The notes: generated by a model not told the origin, from the sequence alone. A DNA stretch of 64,000 bases from Terrabacter sp. MAHUQ-38 (GCF_014518425.1 NZ_JACVCU010000005.1:310678-374677); one strand, 5' to 3'. Counted from the first letter of the stretch, positions 23,962-34,038 are shown. Made by a program: numbers and translations.

Positions 23962-26900
23962 TCAGGTCGTCACAGGCTGAGGCTGCGGCGGCAGGGCAAC
24001 CGGCTCGGTTGCCGTCACGGCGGGCCGCATCTCCTGGGCGCGCCCGAACCTGAGGTAAAGGGAGGGGACCACGAACAGGTTGAGCAACGTCGAGGTGATG
24101 AGACCGCCGAGGATGACGATGGCCATGGGGTACTCGATCTCGTGACCGGGCACGTCACCCATCACGACGAGAGGAACGAGCGCGAGGGCCGTCGCGAGCG
24201 TCGTCATCAAGATCGGTGCGAGGCGCTCGCGAGCCGCCCGGATGACGAGCTCCGGGCCGAACGTCACGCCCTCGACTGCTTCGAGGTGCTGGCAGTGGCT
24301 GACCATGAGGATGCCGTTGCGGGCCGCGATCCCGAGGACCGTGAAGAGGCCGACGAACGAGCCGATCGTCATGGTCCCGCTCGTGAGCCAGGCGGCGAGC
24401 ACCCCGCCCACCAGGGCCATCGGGAGCGTGAGGAGGCTGAGCACTGCGAGCCTCCAGCGACGGAACGACCCGTAGAGAAGACAGAGGATCACCACGAAAG
24501 CCACGCCGGACAGCAGCTGCAGGCGTTGCGATGCCGCCGTGCGCTCGGTGTCCTCGCCGGTGACCTCGAACCGGTAGCCCAGTGGCAGCTCGACGCTCGC
24601 CGCGGCTGCCCTGACGTCTGCTGCAACGTCTGCGAGCGGTCGCCCTTCCACGTTCGCGCCGACGTCGAGGCGCCGCGACCCGTCGACGCGGCGGATCATG
24701 CTCGGCGTCGACTTCATCTCGACCGTGGCGACGTCGGCCAGTCGCACCGTCCCACCCGACGGTGTGTCGATGAGCATGTCACGGACGTGATCTGGGGTCC
24801 GGCGCGACTCCGGCACGCTCCACACCATGACGTCGTAGGCCTTGCCGGCTCGGTAGACGTCGGACAGCTCTTCGGCGGCCAGGTAGACAGCTGCTTGACG
24901 ACGGACATCGCCGGGCTTCAGGCCGACGGCCTGCGCCTTGTCCAGGTCGACCTGCACGACCAGGTGCGGAATTCGGGTCTGGAGATCGGTGTGCGGGTCC
25001 TTGACGCCCGGGATGCGCGCGATGGCCTCCTCGATCTCGTGCGCCTTCTTCTCGATGACATCGAGGTCGTCCCCGTAGACGCGAACGACGACGGCCTCAC
25101 CGGTGCCGGTCAGCACCTCGCGAATGCGTTCCTTGAGGTAGGTCTGAACGTCACGCCGCAGTCCGGGGTAGCCGTCGACCACGCTCTGGACCCGGCTGAG
25201 CGTTTCCTCGTAGTCCTGCTCGGGGTCGATGCTGATCCAGTTCTCGACGAAGTAGATCCCGTAGACCTCGTCGCCCATTGCGGCCTGTCCGACGTGCGCA
25301 CCGAAGTTTCGTACCCCCGGGACCGCGCGCAGCTCGCGGCTCGCCGCCCTTGTGACCGCCATCGTCTCGTCGTAGGACGCGCTCGGCTCGAGGACCCAGT
25401 GCATCAGGAAGTCGCGCTCGCGGAAGGTGGGGAGCAGGTCCTGGCCCAGCCGGGGGACGACGACCGCGCCCCCGGCGACAAGGGCCAGGACGACCGCGTA
25501 TGCCGCGAGCGGCCTACGCACGGTGGGACGCAGCAAGCGGGTGTAGCCGGCCTGGGTCCAGCGCACGAGAGGCGGGGGCTGTGGGTGCAGCCGGGCCTTC
25601 CGCAGGAGGATCACGGCCATCGCCGGTGTGACCGTGATCGCCACGAGCATCGAGGCCGCCACCGCGAGGGTGTAGGAGAGGGCGAGCGGCTGGAAGAACG
25701 AGCCCATGAGCCCGGTGAGGAAGAAGACCGGGATGGCGGCCGCCAGGATGATGAGCGTCGCGTAGACGATGGGGCTGCGTACCTCGAGTGAGGCCTCGAG
25801 GACGATCGAGGCCGTCGACCGCGTGCCGCCACCCGCACGGTGCTCGCGCAGCCGACGCACGATGTTCTCGACGTCGATGATCGCATCGTCGACGACCACC
25901 CCGACGGCGATGACCAGTCCCGCGAGCACCATCGTGTTCGTCGTCTCGCCCCGATGGTGGAGGACGAGCGCTGCGGCTACGAGCGACAAGGGAATTGCGA
26001 CGAGTGAGATGACGGCCGTGCGCCACTGGAACAGGAAGAACACGAGCACGATCGCGACGAGCAGGACGCCGAGTGTGAGTGCCTGGGTCAGGTTGTCGAT
26101 GGCGAGCTCGACGAAGCTCGCAGGGCGGAAGATCGTGGGGTCGATCTGGAGGTCACCGAGCGCGGGCTGCAGCGTGGCAAGGGTTTCCTCAACGGCATGG
26201 GTGACGTCGAGGGTGTTGCCCCACGGAAGCTTCTCGACGATGAGCAGCAGCCCGTCGCCATCGTTGATGACCGCGTCGCCAGTCAGCAGCTGATGGCCCT
26301 TGACGACCTCGGCCACGTCGTCCATGAGGATGATCCGGGCGCCGTCGCGCTTGACGACGATCTGCGAGATGGACTCGGCTGAGTCGAGGGGCAGCACGTG
26401 CTGTACGGCCAGGCGCTGGCCTGCGGAGTCGAGGTAGCCGCCCGTGCCGATCTTGGTGCCGGTCCGGTGCTTGAGCAGGCCGGCGTCCGTGCCGGCCGAC
26501 GCAGCCGACATCACCTCCTCCAGAGTGACGCCGGCGGCTCGCATGCGTTCGGGGTCGATCTGGATCTGCCACTGGTTCTTGCGCATTCCCCACACGGCGA
26601 CGTTCGCGACGCCGGGCAGCGACATGAGCTGGGGGCGGATCTTGTAGCGCACCAGCGTCGCCTGCTCGATGAGATCGAGCGAGTCGGACCGTATGCCGAT
26701 CTTCATGACGCGGCTCGTCGCTGAGAGCGGCTGCAGTACGACAGGTGGGGTCGCCCAGCTGGGCAGGGTCGGTGTGATGGTCTGGATTCGTTCGGCCACG
26801 AGGCGCCGGGCCTCGATGACGTCGGTCCCCTTCGCGAAGATGAGCTCGATCGAGGACTGCTGCGGTATTGACTTCGACCGCAGCGTCTCGAGCCCCGGCA

Positions 26901-27126
26901 TTCCGTTGAGGCCCTGCTCCATCGGGACGGTGATGAGCTCTTCCACCTCCTGGGCGGACAGCCCAAGCGCGTCGGTCTGCACCTCGACGCGCGGCGGCGC
27001 GAACTCGGGAAAGACGTCGACGCGGGTCTCTCGCAGCTGTAGGCCACCGATGATGAGCATGGCCATCGACGCAGCAACCGCGATGTAGCGGAACCGGAGG
27101 CTCGCGCTGAGGATGCGACGCATCAT
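23962..27126 (-). CDS. RND efflux permease with intact proton relay
   Basis: A 1054-residue permease of the heavy-metal/CusA-like RND group. It has the normal layout of two repeats, each with a membrane helix, a large periplasmic-type loop and five or six more helices. The TM4 proton-relay aspartates are present in VVVDDAIIDVEN (Asp413, Asp414) and TM10 has an Arg (about residue 936, GIAARNGIL) where AcrB has Lys. The first ATG of two at 27126 follows TAGGAGGT. It is the last gene of a three-gene operon with a mini-adaptor and a second, degenerate permease. The substrate is unknown; metals or drugs are possible. Confidence 0.88.
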   Translation of the reverse strand: MMRRILSASLRFRYIAVAASMAMLIIGGLQLRETRVDVFPEFAPPRVEVQTDALGLSAQEVEELITVPMEQGLNGMPGLETLRSKSIPQQSSIELIFAKGTDVIEARRLVAERIQTITPTLPSWATPPVVLQPLSATSRVMKIGIRSDSLDLIEQATLVRYKIRPQLMSLPGVANVAVWGMRKNQWQIQIDPERMRAAGVTLEEVMSAASAGTDAGLLKHRTGTKIGTGGYLDSAGQRLAVQHVLPLDSAESISQIVVKRDGARIILMDDVAEVVKGHQLLTGDAVINDGDGLLLIVEKLPWGNTLDVTHAVEETLATLQPALGDLQIDPTIFRPASFVELAIDNLTQALTLGVLLVAIVLVFFLFQWRTAVISLVAIPLSLVAAALVLHHRGETTNTMVLAGLVIAVGVVVDDAIIDVENIVRRLREHRAGGGTRSTASIVLEASLEVRSPIVYATLIILAAAIPVFFLTGLMGSFFQPLALSYTLAVAASMLVAITVTPAMAVILLRKARLHPQPPPLVRWTQAGYTRLLRPTVRRPLAAYAVVLALVAGGAVVVPRLGQDLLPTFRERDFLMHWVLEPSASYDETMAVTRAASRELRAVPGVRNFGAHVGQAAMGDEVYGIYFVENWISIDPEQDYEETLSRVQSVVDGYPGLRRDVQTYLKERIREVLTGTGEAVVVRVYGDDLDVIEKKAHEIEEAIARIPGVKDPHTDLQTRIPHLVVQVDLDKAQAVGLKPGDVRRQAAVYLAAEELSDVYRAGKAYDVMVWSVPESRRTPDHVRDMLIDTPSGGTVRLADVATVEMKSTPSMIRRVDGSRRLDVGANVEGRPLADVAADVRAAAASVELPLGYRFEVTGEDTERTAASQRLQLLSGVAFVVILCLLYGSFRRWRLAVLSLLTLPMALVGGVLAAWLTSGTMTIGSFVGLFTVLGIAARNGILMVSHCQHLEAVEGVTFGPELVIRAARERLAPILMTTLATALALVPLVVMGDVPGHEIEYPMAIVILGGLITSTLLNLFVVPSLYLRFGRAQEMRPAVTATEPVALPPQPQPVTT

Positions 27127-27137
27127 GGCTGGACCTC

Positions 27138-27572
27138 CTAGTGCCCGCCGCCGACGCCGTTCTCGGCGCCGTAGAGCTTGATGACCGCTCGTGTGACGAT
27201 CCGCGTCCCGGCCGGCGGCCCATCGGACAGGGTGGCGGTCTCGCCCTCCACGCGTTCGATCGTCACGGGGACCCGGATGAACGTGCGATCGCGTGGGCTG
27301 GCGTACACCCACGGCTCCCCCGTCTTGTCATAGACGACCGCGGAGTACGGCACTGACGTGGGGTTGTCGACGACCACGGTTGTGAGCTCCAGCCGACGCA
27401 CGGCGTCCGGCGTGAGCGTGAGCGTCTTCGGCGTCGATTCATCCTCTCCGTCCGAGATCGTGACGGCCGGCTGTGGCTCATGCACCGTCGGCTCGACCGT
27501 GGCGCACGCGGCGGGCATCGTGGTGATGACAGCGGCGACGGCGAGGGCCGGAACCCACCGGGTCCTAGGCAT
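27138..27572 (-). CDS. Minimal RND adaptor-like exported protein
   Basis: A 144-residue exported protein with a signal sequence ending MPAACATVEP, a weak lipobox-like cysteine. The mature part matches only the C-terminal region of CusB/HlyD-type adaptors (VPYSAVVYDKTGEPWVYASP and PPAGTRIVTRAVIKLYGAEN). The hairpin and lipoyl domains of full adaptors, usually 350-500 residues, are absent. In a cell without an outer membrane a shortened adaptor may suffice. The start overlaps the end of the upstream permease gene by 8 bases, and the stop is 11 bases before the next start, so it is clearly within the operon. Confidence 0.78.
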   Translation of the reverse strand: MPRTRWVPALAVAAVITTMPAACATVEPTVHEPQPAVTISDGEDESTPKTLTLTPDAVRRLELTTVVVDNPTSVPYSAVVYDKTGEPWVYASPRDRTFIRVPVTIERVEGETATLSDGPPAGTRIVTRAVIKLYGAENGVGGGH

Positions 27573-30500
27573 GGCTGCCCACCGCGGCGGGCTCGTAGAT
27601 GGCGGCGTCGTGGTATGGGTCGTCTGCGGGCTCCTCGCGGCTGCCGTACCGGGACGCGATCGCCGGGAGGACCACCGCTGACGCGATCCCTGTCGTCACT
27701 GCACCGCAGGCCGTGACGATGGCGAGGTCGGTGATGGCCTCGAGGCCTGCTCGGTCGCCGAGCAGTGCGACACCAAGCCCGACGAGGAAGGTGAGCGCCG
27801 CCGCCGGAAGCACTGCACCGGCTGGTGACCCGACGACGCCAGGTTCCGCGGCGCGGTCTGCGTGAGGTTGTGCAAGCCGGGTGACTGTCAGGGCGTTGTG
27901 CACGCCCATGACGGCAAGCGCGAGGAGGCCCATGAGTGCCCCGATGGTCAGCGTGCCGACGAGCAGCGCCCCCAGCAATCCACCGACCATGCCAAGCGGG
28001 ACCGCAGCCGTGGCCGCGACGGACGTCCACCAGTTGCGTGTCGCCGCCTGGAGCAGGAGCAGGACGCCGAGGGCCGCCGCGATGGCGTAGAGGAGGACGT
28101 CGCGCTGGTTGTCGGCGATGGCTGCAGCCTCGTCGCGGACCTCTGCGTGGTACTCGGCGGGCAGCCGCATCGTCGCGAGGTTCGTTGCGACCGCGTCCCG
28201 GACCCCCCCGCCCGAGACATCAGCGACGATGTCGAGACGGCGCTGCACGGCTTCCCGGTCGATGACCGTTGGCTGCTCCGAGATGGCGATCGCGGCGACG
28301 TCGCCGAGCCGGACCTGCGTACCGCTGGGCGTGTCGATCGGCAGCTGCCGCACCTTGTCCGTGCTGTTGCGGAGCTCCTCGCGGGTCCACACCTGCACGT
28401 CGAAGACCTTCTGCTGCTCGAAGATGGCGCCGACCTCGAGTCCTCCCACGAGCGTGGCAGCCTGGCGCCGGACGTCGCCCGGCGTCATGCCGAGGGCCTC
28501 GGCCTTCGCGAGGTCGACCGTGATCTGGATGTTCTGCTCCGTGGGGGCCTCGACCAGTCGAGCGCCGCTCACGCCATCTGTTCGGGACACGACGTCGAGC
28601 GCGCTCCTGGCGCTGGCGCGCAGGGTGTCCGGCTCGGGGCCGTACACCGACACCACCAGCGGGCCACCGGGCCCCGGGAGGATGGAGTCGACCCGACCGT
28701 CGAGGAAGGTCCCGATCGACGGCTCGAGGTCACCCTTGGATCGAGCAGCGTCTGTCGCGGCGGCCGCGACCGCGTCGCGGTCGGCTTCCGGCTCGAGCGT
28801 GATCCACAGCTCTCCCGAGTTCGCGCCGGCGACGCGATCTCCCGTCACCGCGCGGCCGACATGGCCCCCTACACCTGCCACGCCGTCGAGGCCGCGGACC
28901 TGAGCTGCCAGCGACCCGAGCGTGCTCGTCAACGCCTGCGGTGACGTGCCTTCCGGGGCTGTGGCCCGCAGGACGAGGGTCCCCTCGTGGTAGCTAGGCC
29001 GAGTCTCCATGTCCATACCGACCGCCACGGCGGCGGAGCCAGCGATCCCGACCGCGATGACGGCGACGAGGACTGCAACGGAGGAGGAGACGCGGCGGAC
29101 CGCGGTGGACAGGCGCGACGACACCTGTTGTGGCACAGGGTTCCTCGCAGAGCTCGGCGGCGGGATGAGCGCCGCGATGGCGGGGGCGACGAGCACGGCG
29201 ACGACGAGCGAACCGGCCGTCGCCAGAAGGAAGCCCTTGGCGGCCTCTGGCAGGAAAGCGCCGGCCCGGCCCTCCAGCGTGAACACCGGCAAGGCGAGCA
29301 GCACGGCGGCCAAGGTCGTGTACACGGCGTTGACCCCGACGCTGCTGTAAGCGCTTCCGACTCGTTCGACGGGCGGAAGCTCGCGTCGCAAACCCGCCAA
29401 GCCGTGGACGGCTGCGACGGCCTGAGCGATCGCGAGGAGCGTGCCGGCCGCCAGGCCGGTGAGCGCGACGAGGTTGATGGACGTGTCGAGGATCCAGAGG
29501 ACAAGCCAGCCGGCCAGCAGCGAGAGCGCAACGGTGGAAACCACCGTCACGACGGGTCGCCAGGACCGGTAGAGCAGGGCGGACCCGAACGCGACCAGGA
29601 GCAGGGTGAGCAGCGCGGCCAGAGCGAGGTTGCGGCCGACGCCGGCGACGTAGTCGGCTGGGCGGTAGAGCGACGCGTCCATCGTGACCCCGGGCAGGCC
29701 CACGGCCAGCGCGTCAAGCGCGTCCTCGATCCCTTCGCTGACCTCGGCGGTGCTCGCCCCGGGCTGCTTCTCGACGACCAGGACGAGGCCCGAGGTGTCA
29801 GCCACGATGCCGTCGCCGATGATCGTTGGGGGCGCCTCGACGATGTCGGCGACATCGGACAGGGTGATCTGCTTGCCCGTCGCCCCCTCCACCGCGATGC
29901 GTCCGAGCGCGCTGGCGTTCGTGATCGGTGAGATGTGCTGAACATTGACCCGCTGTTGCGGCAGGTCGAGGAACCCACCCCGGCCTGGCGTCGATGCCTC
30001 GAGGAAGCTGAGGGGGGACACCCACAACGCGTTGCCCGTGGTCGCGACGAGCTCGTCAAGGGTGACGCCGTGCTGCTGCATCCGGGCCGGGTCCGCCTGG
30101 ACCTGGAGCTGGCGGTCGCGCATGCCCCAGACTGAGACGTTCGCGACGCCCTCCACGCTCATGAGCTTGGGACGCAGAGTCCACCGAGAGAGCACCGAGA
30201 GGTCAACGAGCGACTGATCCTTGGCGGACAGGCCGATCATCATGACGCGGTTCGCCGACGAGGTCGGCTGGAGCATGACGGGAGCCTTTGAGGCGTTGGT
30301 CAGCAGGGCGCCCTGTGTGAGGCGCTCCTGCACCACCTGACGTGCACGGATGGGGTCGGTCCCGTCCTCGAACGTCATGATGATCGAGGACAACCCCGGG
30401 ATGGACGACGACCGCATCTGGTCGACCCAGGCGACGCCGCTCAGGAGGTTGGACTCGAGCGGGACGGTGACGAGGTCCTCGACCTCCTGTGCCGACAGGC

Positions 30501-30663
30501 CGAGGGCCTCGGACTGGACCTCGACCGTCACGGGGGCGAACTCGGGCACGGGCTCGACGGCGGTGTCCTTGATCTGAAGCACCGTGAATGCTGCGACTGC
30601 GAGTGCGAGGATGGCAACTAGCACTCGGGACGTGGCGCCTGCCTTGACGATTAGACCGGTCAT
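27565..30663 (-). CDS. RND-family permease lacking proton-relay residues
   Basis: A 1032-residue RND protein of normal length and topology (PEFAPVTVEVQSEALGLSAQ at the N-terminus, ANVSVWGMRDRQLQVQADPA in the first loop). In TM4 the stretch AIAQAVAAVHGL stands where active RND pumps have V-DD-A-x3-VEN; residues 413-414 are Ala-Gln, not Asp-Asp. In TM10 a His (about 922, GVHNAL) replaces the usual Lys/Arg. It is probably unable to pump protons by itself and may form mixed trimers with the intact permease. A GTG-ATG pair starts the frame; the ATG at 30663 fits the GGGGGT ribosome site. First gene of the operon. Confidence 0.88.
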   Translation of the reverse strand: MTGLIVKAGATSRVLVAILALAVAAFTVLQIKDTAVEPVPEFAPVTVEVQSEALGLSAQEVEDLVTVPLESNLLSGVAWVDQMRSSSIPGLSSIIMTFEDGTDPIRARQVVQERLTQGALLTNASKAPVMLQPTSSANRVMMIGLSAKDQSLVDLSVLSRWTLRPKLMSVEGVANVSVWGMRDRQLQVQADPARMQQHGVTLDELVATTGNALWVSPLSFLEASTPGRGGFLDLPQQRVNVQHISPITNASALGRIAVEGATGKQITLSDVADIVEAPPTIIGDGIVADTSGLVLVVEKQPGASTAEVSEGIEDALDALAVGLPGVTMDASLYRPADYVAGVGRNLALAALLTLLLVAFGSALLYRSWRPVVTVVSTVALSLLAGWLVLWILDTSINLVALTGLAAGTLLAIAQAVAAVHGLAGLRRELPPVERVGSAYSSVGVNAVYTTLAAVLLALPVFTLEGRAGAFLPEAAKGFLLATAGSLVVAVLVAPAIAALIPPPSSARNPVPQQVSSRLSTAVRRVSSSVAVLVAVIAVGIAGSAAVAVGMDMETRPSYHEGTLVLRATAPEGTSPQALTSTLGSLAAQVRGLDGVAGVGGHVGRAVTGDRVAGANSGELWITLEPEADRDAVAAAATDAARSKGDLEPSIGTFLDGRVDSILPGPGGPLVVSVYGPEPDTLRASARSALDVVSRTDGVSGARLVEAPTEQNIQITVDLAKAEALGMTPGDVRRQAATLVGGLEVGAIFEQQKVFDVQVWTREELRNSTDKVRQLPIDTPSGTQVRLGDVAAIAISEQPTVIDREAVQRRLDIVADVSGGGVRDAVATNLATMRLPAEYHAEVRDEAAAIADNQRDVLLYAIAAALGVLLLLQAATRNWWTSVAATAAVPLGMVGGLLGALLVGTLTIGALMGLLALAVMGVHNALTVTRLAQPHADRAAEPGVVGSPAGAVLPAAALTFLVGLGVALLGDRAGLEAITDLAIVTACGAVTTGIASAVVLPAIASRYGSREEPADDPYHDAAIYEPAAVGSHA

Positions 30664-30970
30664 CACGACCCCCTTCGGCGAAGGCCTGCCGTAGCAGGCG
30701 GGGGAGAGCTCCTAGTCCTCTTCAACGGGAAGCGTAGTGACGCCGAAAAGCCCTGTGATACTGCAAAGTACGTAGACCGGGTCTCCTAAGGCAGCCTCAC
30801 GAGCACGCGACGAACCGAAGTCAAACGATGCCCGGACAGGTAATGCAGTGTCCGGCGACATCACATCGATCGCAGGTGAGGAGACGGGGTAGGCATACAC
30901 GCGACGGCGGTGCGGTGCGGCACCCAGAGCCGGGGGGATGGGGTCCTCCCTTGCCGCAGGGGCATGAAGC
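30664..30970. other. Intergenic region between the RND operon and tRNA-Pro
   Basis: About 300 bases with lower GC than the flanks. It probably holds the RND operon promoter. It contains an inverted repeat CCGGACA-10 bases-TGTCCGG (30832-30855). A 62-codon open frame (30712-30900, minus) uses TTA and other rare codons, has no ribosome site or similarity, and is not supported as a gene. Confidence 0.6.
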
Positions 30971-31002
30971 GGGCCCTGACCTGCCGAAGCAGATCAGGGC
31001 CC
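30971..31002 (-). terminator. Terminator after tRNA-Pro
   Basis: GGGCCCTGA and TCAGGGCCC, extended by CTGC and GCAG around a TTCG loop on the minus strand, form a very stable hairpin seven bases after the tRNA 3' end. There is no clear T-run. Confidence 0.75.
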
Positions 31003-31008
31003 GATCGG

Positions 31009-31082
<74 letters not shown>

Positions 31083-31156
31083 ATGCCCCTTGGGGCGATC
31101 GAAACCCTAGCGCACGGTGGGCCGCTCGTCCCAATCGGCCCCCTTCGAAGGCGGGC

Positions 31157-32656
31157 TCAGCGCCGGCGCTTCTCCCGAACGCGCACCGAGACCTCGATGG
31201 GCGTGCCCTCGAAGCCGAACTGCTCGCGTAGGCGACGCTCGATGAAGCGCCGGTAGCCCGCCTCGATGAAGCCAGAGGCGAACACCACGAAACGCGGCGG
31301 GCGGGTCGACGCCTGGGTCGCGAAGAGGATCCGGGGCTGCTTGCCACCCCGTACCGGGTGCGGGTGCGCGGCCACGACCTCACCGAGGAACGCGTTGAGC
31401 CGAGCCGTCGGGACGCGGGTGTCCCACGACTCCAAGGCGGTCTCGATGGCCGGCACGAGACGGTCCATGTGGCGGCCGGTGCGGGCCGAGATGTTGGCCC
31501 GTGGCGCCCACGGCACCTGGACGAGCTCCTTCTCGATCTCGCGCTCGAGGTAGTAGCGGCGCTCCTCGTCGAGTTGGTCCCACTTGTTGTAGACGATGAC
31601 GAGGGCTCGACCGGCGTCGATGACCTGCTGCACGACGCGGACGTCCTGCTCGGCGATGGGCTCCTCCGCATCGATGAGCACGACTGCCACCTCGGCCTTC
31701 TCGAGCGCCGTCTGCGTGCGCAGGGAGGCGTAGAAGTCGGCGCCGCGGCTCTGGTGGACGCGGCGCCGTATGCCGGCGGTGTCCACGAAGCGCCAGGTCT
31801 TGCCGCCGAGCTCGATGAGCTCGTCGACGGGGTCGCGGGTCGTGCCCGCGACGTTGTCGACGACGACGCGCTCCGAGCCAGCCAGCCGGTTGAGCAGGCT
31901 GGACTTGCCGACGTTGGGGCGACCGATCAGCGCGACGCGCCGCGGTCCACCCTGCGCGTACGCCCCGTGCGCGGAGAAGTCCGGCAGGACCTCGAGCACT
32001 GCGTCGAGGGCGTCACCGCTCCCCCGGCCGTGCACGGCGGACACGGGCCAGGGCTGGCCGAGTCCCAGGTTCCACAACATGGCCGCGTCGGCCTCGCCGC
32101 GCTGGTCGTCCACCTTGTTCGCGACGAGCACGACCGGTTTGCCGGAACGGCGCAGCAGCTTGACCACTGCTTCGTCGTCGTCGGTGGCCCCGACCGTTGC
32201 GTCGACGACGAACATGACGACGTCGGCGAGGTCGATGGCGATCTCGGCCTGCTCGGCGACCCGAAGGTGGATCCCGGTGGCGTCGGCCTCCCAACCGCCC
32301 GTGTCGACGACCGTGAAGCGGCGGCCGCCCCACTCCGCCTCGTAGGACACCCGGTCGCGCGTCACGCCGGGGACGTCCTCGACGACGGCCTCGCGGCGGC
32401 GCAGGATGCGGTTGACCAGGCTCGACTTGCCGACGTTGGGGCGGCCGACCACGGCGACGACAGGAAGCGGTCCCTGCGCAGCGGCGTCGGCGGCATACGG
32501 CCCCTCGGCGTCGAGCAGCGCCTGGTCCTCGGGGCTCAGCTCGAAGTCGTCGAGTCCGGCGCGCAGCGCGCGCTCGACGGAGGTGTCGTCGACGGTGGCG
32601 GCGGGGGTCGAGATCGGAGCGCCCTCGTCGATGGGGCGGGCGGTCTCGTCAGTCAC
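31157..32656 (-). CDS. der: Ribosome biogenesis GTPase Der (EngA)
   Basis: A 499-residue protein with two consecutive GTPase domains, each with a [10 protein letters not shown]-loop, DTGG/DTAG switch II and NKVD/NKWD specificity motif, followed by the C-terminal KH-like domain. It acts in late 50S ribosome assembly. An actinobacterial N-terminal extension of about 65 acidic residues is present. The start is a GTG at 32656, only 12 bases after the plsC stop. Last gene of the conserved xerD-to-der operon. Confidence 0.96.
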   Translation of the reverse strand: MTDETARPIDEGAPISTPAATVDDTSVERALRAGLDDFELSPEDQALLDAEGPYAADAAAQGPLPVVAVVGRPNVGKSSLVNRILRRREAVVEDVPGVTRDRVSYEAEWGGRRFTVVDTGGWEADATGIHLRVAEQAEIAIDLADVVMFVVDATVGATDDDEAVVKLLRRSGKPVVLVANKVDDQRGEADAAMLWNLGLGQPWPVSAVHGRGSGDALDAVLEVLPDFSAHGAYAQGGPRRVALIGRPNVGKSSLLNRLAGSERVVVDNVAGTTRDPVDELIELGGKTWRFVDTAGIRRRVHQSRGADFYASLRTQTALEKAEVAVVLIDAEEPIAEQDVRVVQQVIDAGRALVIVYNKWDQLDEERRYYLEREIEKELVQVPWAPRANISARTGRHMDRLVPAIETALESWDTRVPTARLNAFLGEVVAAHPHPVRGGKQPRILFATQASTRPPRFVVFASGFIEAGYRRFIERRLREQFGFEGTPIEVSVRVREKRRR

Positions 32657-32668
32657 GGTGTCCTCGAA

Positions 32669-33334
32669 TCAGTGAACGTCTGGTGAGGACCCATTCTCCA
32701 CCCGCGAGCGACGTACATGTGACGCGAGGGCGTCGCGCAGCTGCTCGGTGGCCAGACGTAGGCGGTCGCGGCCCGGGACGGCAGGGTCGACGGTGAGAGC
32801 GAACGAGTCCCCGAAGTCGACGAGCAGCCGCGACCGGAGCGGCGGCCAGTCGTCCTTCGTCGCTCCGGGCAGACGCGTGCCCAGGACGGCGACGGGGACG
32901 ATCTCGGCTCGGGTACGGAGCGCGATCCACGCGGCGCCCGAGTTGACCTGCTGCACTTCTCCGGAGCCGCGGTTGCCCTCCGGGAAGATCCCGACAGCTC
33001 CCCCGCGCTCGAGCACCACTGTCGCTGCAGCCAGGGCCGCCCGGTCGCCCACCGTGCGGTCGATGGGGATCTGGCCGACCGCGCCCATGGTCCAGCCCAG
33101 GAAGCCCGAGAACGCCTCCTGCTTGACGAGGAAGCTGACCGGCCGGGGCGCCAAGCCGAAGACGAGCGGACCGTCGAGGAATGCCGCGTGGTTGGCCACG
33201 AGGATGACGGGCCCGGTCATCGGCACCCGCTCCGGGTGCAGGGCGGTGCCGCGGTAGAGGGTACTGAAGATGAACCTGCCGATCGGGCGGCCGATCCGAG
33301 CCCGGTTCGGGTGGGGAGCGACCGCCTGGCTCAT
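32669..33334 (-). CDS. plsC: 1-acyl-sn-glycerol-3-phosphate acyltransferase family protein
   Basis: A 221-residue PlsC-family acyltransferase. The catalytic His/Asp motif is NHAAFLD, and the substrate-binding motif is FPEGNRGSG. Members acylate lysophosphatidic acid during phospholipid synthesis. One hydrophobic N-terminal segment is likely membrane-associated. The ATG overlaps the cmk stop (ATGA). The cmk-plsC-der arrangement is common in actinobacteria. Gene symbol given by family; the exact acyl acceptor is unproven. Confidence 0.9.
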   Translation of the reverse strand: MSQAVAPHPNRARIGRPIGRFIFSTLYRGTALHPERVPMTGPVILVANHAAFLDGPLVFGLAPRPVSFLVKQEAFSGFLGWTMGAVGQIPIDRTVGDRAALAAATVVLERGGAVGIFPEGNRGSGEVQQVNSGAAWIALRTRAEIVPVAVLGTRLPGATKDDWPPLRSRLLVDFGDSFALTVDPAVPGRDRLRLATEQLRDALASHVRRSRVENGSSPDVH

Positions 33335-34038
33335 GCGCGAGCCGCCTCGACCACCGACAGGACCGCGTCGACCGAGCCCTCGAAGTCCAGGTGGGACGTG
33401 TCGACCGTCGTGACGCCGTCGGCGGCGACGCTGAACTCCGACACGGCCGAGTCAGCCTTGTCGCGGTCGACGATCTGCGAGCGGGTCGCGGCGAGGGCGT
33501 CGGCGTCGGCGGCGCCGTGCAGCTCGTGGGAGCGGCGAGCCAGGCGGGCCTCCTCCGACGCGGTGAGCAGGATGCGCACCGGGGCGTCCGGCGCGACGAC
33601 CGTCGTGATGTCACGTCCCTCGGCGACGACGCCGCCTCTGGCACGTCCGGCCTCGGAGATGAGATCCCGCTGGAGCACACGAAGGATCTCGCGCACCGGA
33701 ATGATCGAGGCGACCGCCGAGACGTTGGTCGAGATGCGCGTCTCACGGATCGCCGCGGACACATCGGTGCCGCCGACCTCGACCGTCGGCGCGTCGGGGT
33801 CGGTGGCGATCACGAGCGGAAAGCGCTGGGCCACAGCGATGACGGCGTCGGCATCGGTGAGGTCGACGCCCTGGTGCAGGCACCACCAGGTGAGGGCGCG
33901 GTACATCGCACCGGTGTCGAGGAACGCGTAGCCCAGCCTGCGGGCGACCTGCTTGCTGACGCTCGACTTGCCGGAGCCCGACGGGCCGTCGATGGCGACG
34001 ACGAAACCGGACAGGTGCTCCTCGGGCGTGACAGACAT
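33331..34038 (-). CDS. cmk: Cytidylate kinase
   Basis: A 235-residue nucleoside monophosphate kinase: P-loop AIDGPSGSGKSSVSKQVARR, LDTGAMYRALTWW for CMP binding, and ITTVVAPDAPVRILLTAS with the family RDITTVV segment. It converts CMP or dCMP to the diphosphate with ATP. The start is uncertain: an ATG at 34104 overlaps the end of tyrA by 8 bases, and the ATG at 34038 was chosen because it gives the usual short leader before the P-loop. Neither has a strong ribosome site. Confidence 0.95.
   Translation of the reverse strand: MSVTPEEHLSGFVVAIDGPSGSGKSSVSKQVARRLGYAFLDTGAMYRALTWWCLHQGVDLTDADAVIAVAQRFPLVIATDPDAPTVEVGGTDVSAAIRETRISTNVSAVASIIPVREILRVLQRDLISEAGRARGGVVAEGRDITTVVAPDAPVRILLTASEEARLARRSHELHGAADADALAATRSQIVDRDKADSAVSEFSVAADGVTTVDTSHLDFEGSVDAVLSVVEAARA

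Noticed and set aside
30712-30900. 62-codon frame between the RND operon and tRNA-Pro
   Set aside because: Rare codons including TTA, no ribosome site, no similarity.
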